From positions 24,171,718-24,235,717 of the forward strand of contig NC_046673.1 in assembly GCF_003369915.1 (NCBI RefSeq): a DNA stretch of 64,000 nucleotides. The letters are read 5' to 3'. Made by a program: the position numbers and the translations under genes. Positions within the stretch are counted from its first letter, which is position 1, and each line of letters opens with the position of its first letter. Shown here one piece after another: positions 37,281 to 49,666 of this stretch. Source of the DNA: Drosophila miranda. Lineage: Eukaryota; Arthropoda; Insecta; Diptera; Drosophilidae. The notes under the pieces are model-generated. The model was not told the DNA's origin, searched no databases, and was given only the letters and a program-made list of their open reading frames with translations.

Positions 37281-40200
37281 GTATTTTTTTACCCTAATTT
37301 GAATCATAAATCGCCAATTTCAAAGTTTTTGTAAATCAAATTCTGTTTAAATATGATTGTATTCAATCAAATTGAATCCAACGTACTTCCTAGACCCTCT
37401 ATAAGGGTACCTAGATATGCGATAAAAATCCATTTCCCGATTTCCCATTTCCCAATTTGCCATTTACCGAGCTTTCTTGTTCTGCGGCTGCTGCTGCTGC
37501 TGCTGCTGGTGGGGGTGTGTGGGGCCTGGGGCAACGTCGAGCTACTTTTACATAAACACCAACTAGCGTCCAAATAACTTTTAAATGACGTTTGTTTGGG
37601 GGCGTGCCGCATGCCTTTGCGTGTGAACTTTGCGGTTCCCTCCCCCATGCCCCCCTCGCAGTTCTTCTTCATTCGCACTTTATTTTAAACTTTATTTATG
37701 CGATAGAAAGCTGCAAATTTTTGTTTGCGTTTTTAGCGCGTTCTGCGACCCGCGAGTGAATTTACAATCCCCCAATCCCCCCCATTCACTTTTTGCTTAT
37801 GTAAGCGGCAGAAACTTGGGAGGGGGAGGGTAGGAGGTAGGCGTGGCATGTTCTCCCTGTGTGTGTGTGGCATTGTTAACTTTATACCATTGTAATCTAT
37901 TTTTAAGCATGTTATGCGAGTGTTTGTGTATTTTTGTGCAAATTATTCGAGCTTAGCGCGTGAGCTGCTTACATGCCCTGCCCTGCCCCGTGCCCCTGCC
38001 CCCCCCCCCCTCCCCCACTCACCCACACCCACCATGCAGCCGCCGTTTGTCCGCCATGCTTGCTGTTGCTGTTGCTGTTGTTGTTAATGTTTATTTGTAT
38101 CTACATTTGAGTGTGTGTGTTTTCCCGACAAGCGGATTTGTCGCTAAGCTGCCCCAGACTCCACCACAAAATATAGTACTCTTTATGATGTAAGCAATCA
38201 TAATGTTCCCGCCCAGGTTTTCCGTTTTTTCTTCCTTCCTTTTTTTTTGTTTGGGTAAAATATTTCGGGGATACATTTTTCAATGGCTCGTGGCAGTTCT
38301 TCACTTTAAGAGAGCTGCAGCGGAAACGAAAAAAACATAAAGCGGAAACGGAAGCTGAGACAAACTTCAATCAAGCACATAACAGGACTTGGCTGCTGCC
38401 ACGTGAAACGTGCGCATAAAAACGAATGCCCGCCGAAAAGTATGCAACACTTTCTTGCGTCAGCGTAAAAAACAACAACGACCAACGACAAATAACGTAG
38501 AAGGGTCGGATGGTGGAAATGGGGGGGGGGGAGGGGGGGAGGGATAAAGATAAAGGACATACATACAAAAAAGCAAGAACAAAAACTGATTTAACGTAAT
38601 TTGTTGTTTTAGTTTTGGTCCCTGCGTGTGTGCGTGAAGCTGGGACGTGAACGAGCAGAGAACTAGAGAAGAGTCAAGTATCCAGGAGGCATCGGGCGTA
38701 GAATCTGCCATTCCTCCGCACCAACAACAACAACAACAGGCAGAGCAGTAGAGCAGTAGAGCAGGGGCATGCAACAGGCGACAAAACTGGTCGAAAGCGA
38801 AGCAGCTGAAACAACAAATTCACGCACAGAGAACAAAATCTCAGAGAATCGAATAGTTACGATTCGATTTAAAAGTCTTTATTCCAAGGATTTTCCCCGA
38901 GAATGGAAATATGTAATGAAAATATTAAATTAAAAAACCCAATATTTAATTGAAATATTAATTTAAGACCCCCTCGATATGGTCGCATTTGTCGCCTGTG
39001 CCCAGGGATAGACACTTCTGTATTGTGATTACCGCCCCGCTATGTTGTCTTCCACGTCTCTCTGTCTGTGTGTGACAGTAACGTGAATGCTCACGGTGAT
39101 AGAGCGAAAGAGAGAGGGAGAGGGAGAGGGAGAGGGAGAGGGGAGAGAACATAGTGTGACTGCTGACTGGTGACTGCTGAATTGGTGACCCCGACGATAC
39201 TTGTCCTCCAAAACCACTCCACTACAGCGCATGGAAGGAGCAATTCAACAAACGCCAGCGACATGGCAACAACGGTAGTTTCAACAACAACAACAACAAC
39301 AACAACAACGAGGAGGAGAGTTAGGGAATGGAATGGAGCAACATGCTCACGTCGCTGACGACGTGTCTCAAGTGTGTCCCCCATGCGAATATAACTGAAT
39401 GGTGTGTGTCGGTCGCTCTTTCTCTTTTTTGCCAGAAGCACTGCCTCTTGTTCCCTCCTTCTTTGTTGCTGTCGCTGCCTTTGTCTCTCACTCTCTCTCT
39501 CTCTCTCTCTCTCTAGCTGCTTTTCTGGCAAGTGTTTGTCTGGTGTAATTCACGAAATTGCCAGCAATCGATATAAACATCAACTCTCAATGCGTTTGTC
39601 TCCCCGTTCTGCCTTCTGCCTTCTGCCTTCTGGCTTCTGCCTTCTGCCATTGTGCCACCCCGCACTCCACTCCGCTCCACCCTCTTGGAAGCATTGCTGT
39701 GTTGCTGTGTATGTGACAGTGCTGCCAATGCTGCCAATGATCCTGTTGACGTTTCGTTACTTTTCCCAGGAACACAACAGAAAGCGAAGAAGAAAGTGAA
39801 GTGTAAGGGAACAAAAATTGTTTGCTTGGTTTAGTTTTATTTTTATTTTGTATTTTAGTGCCAGCGAAACTGACATTGATGATGATTATTGGGAGTAAAT
39901 AGAATTGAAAATGCCACCCCTTTCTGGCTATAGAATGTATCCGTGTATCCTTTTGCCAAGGCCCAGGACACGTGTGTGGGTGTGTGTCGGTATCCTCAGC
40001 CTTACTCCTCCCCCCGCCCTTCCCCCTGCCATGTGCCGTTCGCATAATGCGCGCAAATAAATTGCAAAATCAATTGAGCGGTAAAATAGTTTCCTTTCGA
40101 AACAACAGCAGCAGCAGCAGCAGCAGCCACAAATCGAAAGTCAATGCTGCAGCCACGCCCTTTATACGCCTTCTTGAAGCTGGCAATCGAAAGGAATCGC

Positions 40201-42950
40201 TTGACATGTGAACCCTGAACTCCACTCAACGCGGGGGCGTACTGCCGTACTGGCGTCTGGCTGGAGCGGATGAGAAGGTGAGTGGATGAGGGGGCATCTC
40301 ACTATGCAAAAGATACGCGTGCCAGCGATCATACTCGTACAGTGCTTAAAAATGAAAAGTATCTGCAGGACGGTGAAGATTCTCTGGCATAAATCTCTGG
40401 CATACAATTATGAATTAATTATGAATCTTAAGCGAATCGGCGGTGGTGTTCTTTTCACTCACTCGCTTATCCCCATTTATTATTCATGAATGATCAAAAG
40501 TTTTCCCCCGACAGATGGGGTGGGTTTGGGGGGCTTCAACTTTTCCTTTCCTTCCCTTTTCATTTCATTTCACTTCCTTTACTTTACTTTCTTTTCATTT
40601 CCTCGCCTCCGTTTGGCCGGCTCCTTTTCATTCCTTTGGTTTTCTGGGTGCTCCTTGCCATCAGTCCCTTCAGTGTCTTGAGAGACGGCCTCCTTGCCTT
40701 TTGTTCTGGCCATTTTCTTCATGTGTCTCTCTATCATTAAGGCGAAAGTACAGCTTAATTGTTGCCACAGACAATGCGATGCTGGCTGTAGGGGTGGGGG
40801 AGTGGTCCCTATCCCTCCGTCCCGTCTCTTGCATTGGGGTATACCCCTTGGCTACACTCGTCGTTTGCCTATTAAGCAGCATCATAATAATAATGTGTAA
40901 CAACAACAACAACAACAACAACAGCTGCTGGCAATAACTTTTGCATATGTGTATGTGCCTATGTGCGGTTATCCTTGTGTGAGAGCGTGTCTGTGGATCT
41001 GTGTTTGTGTATCGTTTGGGGACGCATTCAAAGCAATTTCCACAATTTTCGTATTGTTTACTTAATTAATTCTGCACAAAGATTTCCACTTGCTAGTGTG
41101 TATGTCTGTGCGTATTCTATGTGTGGGAGTGTGTGTACACATGTATATATTTTGTGGGGGTTTTGTCTGCGGCCTCGCAGATGTTCTGCGGTTATTACAG
41201 CAAAACCCACAAAATCCACTCCACCCACTCCATCCTCTCCACCGATACACCGATACACCCATCCATTCGCGTAGACAGAAAGGCCTTAATGAGTTTATAA
41301 CATTTAATGAATCCGCAGCAGCACCCGCACCATGCGGCGTATGCGTAATGCACACTCGATTGTTGCCACATAAATGGCTTAAAGAGTGCCGCCGCCTTTA
41401 AGTATGCAACAAGTTTAGCGGGCAGTCCGATTTGGTCTGGGATCGGTATATCATCAATAGAAGCTCTAACTGGCTTAAGCCAAAAACTGTCCAACATAAG
41501 GCACTTGCTCTGGGCTAAATCATTCTTGGAGCAGGCTACACGCTTTGCTCATCTGATTGGTAAAGAAAGAGAACCTTTTCAGCCGTATAACAAAGTTCGC
41601 ATAAGTGAAAGTAGAGTCGCTAGGGATTCCAAAATGCTTACGATAAAATCCGAAATATTAATAGACTTTGCGATTCTTTGGCGCAATGATTACAGAGGTT
41701 TTTTTTGGCACAAGCTAATGACTAGACGATCTATCATCTTGCTTTCAGAACACTCCTATTCTATACGGGATTGATGGCTTTTTGGGTTTATTAGTCGCCT
41801 GAATAGAGCTAATCGATAGTCACGCTAAGAACGTACCGATTAATCTTTCTGTCTTTTGTAATGCAATTTCCAAGCAAAGCTCGACTTTGCCTTACGGTCG
41901 CATTTATTCGCATATATTCCCCAAGCGGGGATTGTGTCTTTGCAGCACTCTGCTCTCCCTGCCCCTATCTACCTCTCATTCTTTGTCTCCGTCTCGCTCT
42001 GCGGCTTGATTGATATCGAAATTCTTTCCGAACATAAAGTTGACATTGAGGCCAGACCAAAACACAAGAAAGATAGACAGAAATAGACAGATAGAGACAC
42101 CGATAGAAGATACAGGTGCACACACAGAGATACAGATACAGAGATACAAATAGATATGCAAATTGATGGACTGCCAAAAGACGAAGACAACAGAACAGAA
42201 GATCGGAGTGGTGGAACAGGGGGGACTGGAGCTTGGGGGAAGCTGATGGAAATATGAAACGAAATTCATTTGGCACTTTACTTAGCCATCATTAGCGTAA
42301 GCCACACTCTTCCTACTCCTATTGCCACATTTCTCTGCTCTTTTTCTTCTCTTTTTGTCTGCATTTCAACACATTTTGGTGTAGAAAGCTTTGCTCTAGA
42401 GAAACAGCGATACCGATAGAGAGGCAGAGAGGGATAGAGGGTGATAAAAAAAATAGATGATTTTATGGTTAATCTGCTGTAAGCTGAACATTTTTATGGG
42501 CGCCACATAAAAAAGAATTTTTAGGTCAAAGTTTGTAAGTTTCTGTGATTTTCGGTCATATACTGCGAGAAACTGTTTTGGGTTTGAGGATTTTGAATGT
42601 TTATTGATATTTCTTAAATATGGATATATATATTCTACTATTGAGAGAATAACAAACTTAAGATTCCACGTTGTATAGAGGGATTTCTCGCAGTGCATTA
42701 TGAAAGCGACAGACGGCCAGCCCTGCATAGTTTATGGTTCCACTAATAAGAATATACTATACTACATATACGATCGACCTCGCCGGGAATGAATAGTGCT
42801 GCCATGTACTGCGGCGATATTATGTTGGTTTTATTATCGATGCGATCTCTGGTTGGAGTTTGCCCAGCTGTAAACTAGAAACTAGAAACAGCCCATGACA
42901 GTTCAAAATTCAGCTTGTGAGCTACCGTTTTGCTTCTATGTCAAGATCAA

Positions 42951-43006
42951 TGGAGTGGTGGAGTGGTGGAGTGGTGCAGTGGTGGAGTGGTGCAGTGGTG
43001 GAGTGG
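42951..43006. repeat. (TGGAGTGG)7 minisatellite
   Basis: Seven 8-base units, two of them with GGAG changed to GCAG, about 500 bases upstream of the lipase start. Confidence 0.9.
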
Positions 43007-43487
43007 CGGGAGAGAGACCCCAAAGAAATCGAAATCGAAGTCGGAGTAGAAGAGTTGTTACAAGCTTTGTGATGTGATGCCCTTGCAGAGAGTACCATCG
43101 GTCTACGGATGGGTTTCATGGGAGCGACTGGTTGCACGATCTGTTAGAGTATCTATGGCTTCGATCTACAGCAGCATACCATCTTTCTTGTTGTACTTTC
43201 ACTTGTGCAAACACACACAAAAGGGAGCCAAGAACGAAGCTGCCGCCACAGAGGGTCATCAGCATCAGCGTCATCTGCTACATCATCATCATCATCATAC
43301 GGAACGGGATGGGATGATCGTCATCATCATCATCTTGATGATCGGGGCTCTGCTGGCTAGTGGCTGGTGGCTGCTCGGGGTCTTCAGTAGCCAGCCAAGT
43401 GGCAAACCAAGCGGTCTCTCTCCTCTCTCTCTCTGTCTCTCTGAAATTGGAAATTCATCTGTGTTTTCGTGTTTGGATCTGTAAAAA

Positions 43488-43496
43488 TATATAAAG
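43488..43496 (+). promoter_or_regulatory. TATATAAAG just upstream of the lipase ATG
   Basis: A perfect TATA-box-like sequence lies only 6 bases before the ATG at 43502. If used, transcription would start near 43518, inside the signal-peptide codons, and the first available methionines would be M42/M43 near 43625. More likely it is chance AT-rich leader sequence. Confidence 0.25.
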
Positions 43497-43501
43497 ATTG
43501 C

Positions 43502-44993
43502 ATGCCTGGCACGTGTCACGTGTTCCGCCGGCAGACCTTGCCGCCTCCTCTGGTGCTGCTCTTCGCCGGTCTGCTGCTCCTCGGCGATGGCATTGCTGTG
43601 CAGGGCCTCCACCGCCACAGCATCATGATGAAAACCTTCCGCTATCTGCAGGAGACCATGCTGCGGAACAGCCTGGAGCGGGCCCACCTCAATCATGGCA
43701 TTGTCTTTGAATGCCGCACCATGTAAGTCGTCAAAGGGGCAGGGACAGGGGCAAGGGCAGTGATTGATGACTGATTTTCCCACCCTTTGCACACTTTCCC
43801 CCCTCCCCACCAGTTCGGACAGGGACTTTGGCAACGAGGTGCACTTCCTTCTGCAGTTGGGGGATCTTCGGGGCTTCCGACAGCTGGATGCCTCCAAGAA
43901 GCTGGCCCTCTTCCTGCATGGCTGGAACGACAAAGGCAGCAAGGACTGGGTGCAGGAGCTGTTGCTGAGTAAGCGATTCGAGAGCGTTCCCCCCACCCTT
44001 GATTGTGACTCCCTCACTCTCCGTTCTCCTTCCCCTTCTCCCCACCACCAGCATGGACCCTATTTGATGCCAGCTACAACGTGTGCGTCGTGGACTGGGG
44101 CAATCTGTCGCAGAACGACTACAAGACCGCTTCTATGTCCATCTTCGATGTGGGCCTCACGGTGGCCGGGATCATCATGGCCCTGGAGGAGCTGCGTCCC
44201 AGCCAGTTCCATCGCAGCAACGTTACCCTGGCCGGCTACAGTCTAGGGGCCCATGCAGCCGGCTATGCCGGAGCGGTGCTCGAGGGCCAGGTGGAGCAGA
44301 TCATCGGCCTGGATCCGGCCGGACCGCTCTTCTCGCTGCCCGCCGAGGTCTCGCCCAAGTACCGGCTGGATCCCACCGATGCCAAGTTCGTGCAGGTGCT
44401 GCACACCTCCGGCGGCTCTTTGGGGACGAGCCTCAAGTGCGGGCATGCCGACTTCTATCCGAACGGTGGCCGGGCACCGCAGACGAACTGCAAGATGTTC
44501 ATGAATCTCCGCGACATGCAGAACACAAGTGGGTGGCAGATCCTTGGATTCTTCCAACAAGAATCATTGACTGTTATTTCTTTTAGATCCCATTGCCTGC
44601 AGCCATTCAGCGGCTGCCATCTTTTTTCGACAGTCGATGGACCCGCAGTACCCCTTCGTGGGCTACGAGTGCGGCAGCTACCGGGAGTTCGCCGCCGGAT
44701 ATTGCGACCAGAACCGACGGGCCCGTTTCGGCATCCACTCGCAGAGGAGGGCGCAGGGGAGCTTCTACTTCACGACCGCCTCCCAGCAGCCCTATGTGCA
44801 GCGGCGGCTGGGTGGTTGGCTGAGCGGCATGGGGCGGCAGGTGGACTCCACCTCCGCCTCTGGCCAGAAAAAGAATGGTCCAGGTCAGCTCATGCTGCGC
44901 CTCTGGACGAGCGGTTGGCGGAGGGGCGCCAGTCGCACTCGTGAGCGGAGACGAGTGCGGAGCCGACAAAGAGATCTGTGTCTGTGGCAGTAG
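43502..44993 (+). CDS. Secreted pancreatic-lipase-family triacylglycerol lipase/phospholipase A1-like
   Basis: Coding exons 43502-43722, 43814-43968, 44052-44528 and 44587-44993 join to 419 residues; introns are 91, 83 and 58 bases. A hydrophobic stretch at about 14-33 is a signal peptide or anchor. The alpha/beta-hydrolase core has 'LALFLHGW' at 104-111 (oxyanion-hole loop), the nucleophile elbow 'GYSLG' with Ser189, 'GLDPAGP' with Asp213 exactly 24 residues later as in pancreatic lipases, and 'CSHS' with His291. The triad is complete, so activity is expected. Substrate (neutral lipid or phospholipid) is not decidable here. The C-terminus is basic ('RTRERRRVRSRQR') and shows no full PLAT domain. 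The third donor (A/GTGGGT at 44529) was chosen because it is the one restoring the frame into 'NPIACSH'. Which Drosophila orthologue this is I cannot say. Confidence 0.88.
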
Positions 44994-45079
44994 TTCCTAA
45001 TGTTTATTTATTTTTTTATGTTATTTTTTTTACAGTAAAATATATTTCCAGCCGAAAAGTATGTAAAAGTGAGAGACAG

Positions 45080-45300
45080 AAACGAGGGCGAACGAGCCCG
45101 TGCACGTACGTATTGAAAAGAGAGTAACCGAAGCAACACCAACGAAAGAGAGTAGTCGAACCGTAATCAACGAAGAGAGTAGCCGAAACAGCGCAAAGCA
45201 TTCACTCTCTTTAGCCATAGGTAGGCCTCGGCTGAGCCAGCATGCCGCTCTCTCCAGCCAGAAGAGAAGCCTCGGCTGTGCAAGCATGACGCGATCATCG
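45080..45300. repeat. Structured low-copy repeat segment, possible LTR remnant
   Basis: Three degenerate units of about 28-30 bases, each with 'agagagta' followed by 'cgaa', occur at roughly 45116, 45146 and 45175. They are followed by two copies of a 'gCCTCGGCTG' plus 'AGCATG' unit near 45227 and 45270. The organisation is unlike the surrounding dinucleotide-rich DNA and could be a long-terminal-repeat remnant. I could not identify it. Confidence 0.35.
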
Positions 45301-48300
45301 GACGGTTGCTCTTGCACGCCAACGAGCCATCTGCAGCGATCGCTGCGCCACCGCGACTGTCTGCCAGGGAAGGATAGACGCTCTCTTCGTGCGATTATCC
45401 AATAAGAGATCTCCGCGCCACTTCCCTGCCTGGCCAGGCACATACTCTGCTATCGTTTCCTACTGCCTCCCCCACGGTGATGCCCCGTAAATATTTTCGT
45501 TCAATTTGGCAGGCTCCAAATGTTCCTTTTACTCGGAATTGCATGTTGGCCAAAACGAACAAGCCCACACACATGGCCAAGTCGTTGACTTGCAACAGCA
45601 AGGGGATGGGGTGGGGTGGACACACACTAGCGATACACGCAGAAGTCGGGGCTGGGGCTGGGGCTGGGGCTGGGGCTGGGCTGCATTTAACAGTTAATCG
45701 TAAAACAAAAATGAGAAAAAGCGAAGCGAAGCGAAGGAGCAACAACAGCCGCAGCAGCAGCAGCAGCAGCAGCAGCGAGAAACGAAAAACAATAAACTGA
45801 AATTCAATTTTCGCATTGTAAAACATAATTTTCTACAAAACTTGACGTCAGCTTGGCCCGCTTTTTGCGCTAAAAGGTAGTTAATATTTTTGCAGTCCAT
45901 TGCTGGCCAGATTCTCCCCCCTCACCCCAACACCCCCTCCCAAGGTATGTGCAATAATGAAGGTAGGGTCTCACATATTAATATTGTTCTTAATTTTCGT
46001 GAATGCCTTACCCCCTGGTTTTATGTACCGTTGGTTCACCCTGTTCCCTGGCTTCAGTCTCCGCCATTTTCTGCTGTACATTCCACTCGAGTTGTTCTTG
46101 TTCTTGTTGCTCCTCCAGTTCCTGTTCTGTTCCGTTCCGTTCCTCTGGCTGCTGCTGCTGCTGCTGCTCCTGCTCTTGTTCCTGTTCCTCCTCCTGCTCC
46201 CTCTTGTTTCTGCCGTTCCTGCCGTTCCTCCCGTTCTTCCCGTTCCTCTGGCTCTTGTTGTTGCTCTGCCGGCTGCTTCCTGTTTTGTAGCTGTTTTTGA
46301 AATTTATGGCACCGTCGTCGCTGCTGCCCCGTCGACTTCTCGCATGAGTTATGCGCTTTTTATTTCAGCTCCTGGCCACGTTAAGTGTTAAATTGTTTTA
46401 TGCATGCATGTGCGGGACGCGGGACGCGCTGTGTGCCCGTGCCCGTGCCCGTGCTGGTGCTGGTGTCGGGGCCAAGAGGTGGCAAGTGGTGCACACACAC
46501 AGGGCCACTTCTAATAGGTGGCTCGGACTTGCCATTTAATTATGAAAGTTGATTCTCACAAAACATTTCAAGAGGCAGACAAAGAGAGAGAGAGAGAGAG
46601 CGAAAGAGAAGGAGAAGCCGAAGGAAGGAGCGAGTCCTGGAATGTGTAGCTCTCGAAAGGAATTAAGGGAAAGAGATATTCATATATACGTATCCATATG
46701 AGCATATGTATGTATGTGTGTGTATGCATGTTTGATGGAAAGACATTCCATTGATGACATTTTTTAAATCACACAGCATAGATAAATGTATGCATATATT
46801 TTTAAAAACTTTTTAGCTACTTAATTGATGGATTTTTCGAATTAATTTGGATTCATTTTATTGGAAATAGATGCCAATTTCACATAACGAAAGCAAGGTC
46901 TAAATTAAGAACCTAAATCGAAAAACAATAAAAGAGATACAATAATAATTAATTTTACTAAAAATTTCGTGGTTATTTCAACCATTTTTGAATTCAATTT
47001 AGAAAACTATTTTAAAGTAAATTTTTCTATACATTTTGGGGGTAAATTCCATCGATGTTCGGCCCCAAAACAATGTGTGTGTGTGTGTGTGTGTGCGTGT
47101 AATTTAGAATGTGTTTTTGTAGTACTTAATTTTCGGAACAAGTTGGCAGTCATCGGCTCGAGTGCGGACACGAATAGCAAACAAAAAGGAGAGAACAAAA
47201 TAAAGAACAGAAAGAAGAAGGAGGTGGAGCGCAGAGCAAGTAGTAATTTTTTCTACTGTTGACTCGAACCAACAAAGTGGCAAGCGTTAATGCGAAAATC
47301 ATTCACACACAAGCACACACACATACACTCTCAGAGAACGAGAAGGAGAAGTTACCCCACAGCCAGTGCGCGAGGGAAAGAGAGCGAGAGGTGGTGAGGG
47401 GGGAGGCTAAAATCTAAAGCAAATTAACGTTTTAAACACCTCAAAAGTTTCGTGTTCTCAATGGCTCCCTTCCCTTCTTTCTCTCACATTCTCTTTCTGC
47501 TCCTGCTTCGGTTTAACCTCTCTTTCTCTTTCGCTCTGACTGTGCATATTCATTGCACCTGGCGTCGAGTCGACGTCGTTCTGCTGCTGCCGCTACTTCT
47601 GCTGCTGCCGATCCTTGCGCAAAAGTTAAGTGTTTCTTTAGCTTAATAACGGAAACATTTTAGTTGCTGTTGCTGTCGGACGGGGACGTGGATGGGGGGG
47701 GGGCGGACCACGGGGCGGCTGAGCGATACGATAGACGCTTACACATAAACACATTCAAATGCTTCCGGCAATGTGTAATAGCTGTACAAGGACGAGCAGG
47801 TCCTGGGCTCTGACTCTTCTTGTCCTGGCTTCGAATGCCCTCCAGTGGCTGTAAATAACTCGCAGCAGGTGCCCCGTCCGTGCATCCGTGCCCCGTCTAA
47901 AGACGTCATCAATGTTGCCAGCAAGAAGGTGAAATACCAGAGAGAGGGGGAGAGAGAGAGAGAGAGACAGAAACACTGGACTGGCCAAAAGGAACTGCAG
48001 CTTGTGGCAACGTTTTCTTTTGATTACACGCCGTGTGGTCTCCTCCATTGTTCTCCCACACAAACTGCCCACCCACTGGCCACCCACTGGCCACCCACAG
48101 CCCACCCACTGCCACAGTCTGTGCGACTCTCCGCATAAGTGCAAATGAGCATGAAAGATGAAATATTAAGAGTCGTCTCGGACTTTGGTTTTTTTCGGTC
48201 CATGACTCCTTAGGGCTTCTCCCGCTCTCCCGCCCTCCGATCTCTCCTCTCCAGTGCACTCATTTGGCCAAATGCAATTTTCGCTAAGAGCGCATATCCG

Positions 48301-48343
48301 CCAAAACAGACACAAAAAATGGCAACGGCCAGCAGCAGGCAGC

Positions 48344-48384
48344 AGGCGGCAAGGCGGCAAGGCGGCAAGGCGGCAAGGCGGCAA
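48344..48384. repeat. (GGCGGCAA)5 minisatellite
   Basis: Five near-perfect 8-base units. Confidence 0.9.
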
Positions 48385-49591
48385 AAAACTTGGTCAAGTC
48401 AGCAAGTCGGCCAGCTACACTGCCCAAAAAAATCACAACAAAAATGTGGAAATTATAGAACAATTGCTTTTCGAAGTTTGTCAACCTTTTGGCCAGAATA
48501 TACAATATAGTCAACCGATTTTGGATATTCCGAACCAAAAGAAAAGTCTTTAAGAGAGAGTCAAGTTTTCAAAGATCTTAAGAAATCTTCGCTATTGGCT
48601 ATATATGTATGTACATACATATATGTATGTATGTATGTATAGCCTATAGAGTCTTGGGGCGACTATGCAATCACAAAAATCTGGACAGCCCAAAAGTGTG
48701 CTATGATTTTTGTGCTCAGTGGAGTGTCAGTATGTTCCTCTTGGACTGTTTTTTTCTCTCTGGTCGTATCTCTTCTCTCTAGCTTTTCTGGCTCCGCGTT
48801 CCCCAGTCGACCATCATGGGACAGTGGCAACAACATTGCTCCTCTTCTCTCTCTCTGTCTCCTCTGTGGCATGCTGCAGCATGGCCGGCGCTTGACAAAA
48901 GTTATGGGGTATTCCCCTCACACTTCAGGACAGCATGATGTCCTGCTTGTAATTGGAGCATGTGTTGCTGGCGCCCCCACCCCCCAAAAAAAATGTGGCA
49001 AGATCTAAGGATAACCTGAGACGAAAACACTTGATCGACTCGGCATCGCTTGACTTGAAACAGCCCCTCGGTACATCCCTCTGTGCCTCATTGTGTGGCA
49101 ACATCCATCCCCTGCTGGTCGGTCTCCATTTACTGCGACACTAAAATATTGTGTTGCAGCTCTGCCTGATAATCATTTGCCGTTCCAAAAGGCAGCCTTT
49201 TCGAGGGCTGACCATTTGGACACCTGACCTGCTCTCTCTGTCTCTCTGTCTTCATCGCTATCCCTTTGCTCTTTCTTTGTGCACTCGAGGTGATTAAATT
49301 TCCGCGAGAGCAAGAGAGAGAGAGGCTCAGCACGAGAGGTACTGGGGAGGTTTGAGCATTCAATTTCCAGTGCATACAATTTAGTTAATAACTTTTAAGC
49401 AAAGAGCCTCATAAACTCTATCTTCCCAACTCTCCCTCTCTCTTTCTGTCTCTCTTTGCCTCTCTGTGACAGCACTCTTTGTTTTAACAAATGGCTAGCA
49501 ATAAACTAAACGCTGCGGATTACGACTAGGTGGCCAGGAAAATGATTCGAAACGGAAGGAAAGAGAGAAAGAACAAAAAAAAAAATAATCG

Positions 49592-49666
49592 CGATACTTA
49601 GGGCTCGCACAGCCAATCGAAGGGGCTATCGATGGATATCGATGATCCGATTAGACCGATATCGAT
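49592..49666. promoter_or_regulatory. Cluster of CGATA/TATCGAT motifs
   Basis: CGATA occurs at 49592-49596 and 49657-49661, and TATCGAT at 49627-49633, 49637-49643 and 49660-49666. Clustered CGATA is the recognition feature of the insulator protein BEAF-32, and TATCGATA is the DREF element. No coding gene starts immediately beside it. Confidence 0.45.

Larger units (their letters stand above)
27300..43440. other. Long gene-free interval
   Basis: Sixteen kilobases with no supported exon. Contents include TG runs near 30110-30134 and 30521-30550, an ACAA run near 29996-30020, a CT tract followed by 14 C near 32570-32639, a run of 40 C at 33218-33257, a TGC tract at 34561-34595, a GA tract near 35021-35043, an AT-rich block at 36690-37280, a CTG tract near 37486-37509, GGGAGA units near 39115-39142, CT runs near 39490-39514 and a TGGAGTGG array at 42951-43006. 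A stretch at 41410-41780 is of balanced composition with no simple repeats; I found no splice signals or recognisable protein in it. Confidence 0.5.

Noticed and set aside
41505..41774. 89-codon frame in balanced-composition DNA
   Set aside because: No ATG at the start of the frame, no splice signals and no recognisable motif. Left as undecided intergenic DNA.
43295..44017. 240-codon open frame antisense to lipase exons 1-2
   Set aside because: Same codon-bias shadow; it crosses real introns and resembles nothing known.
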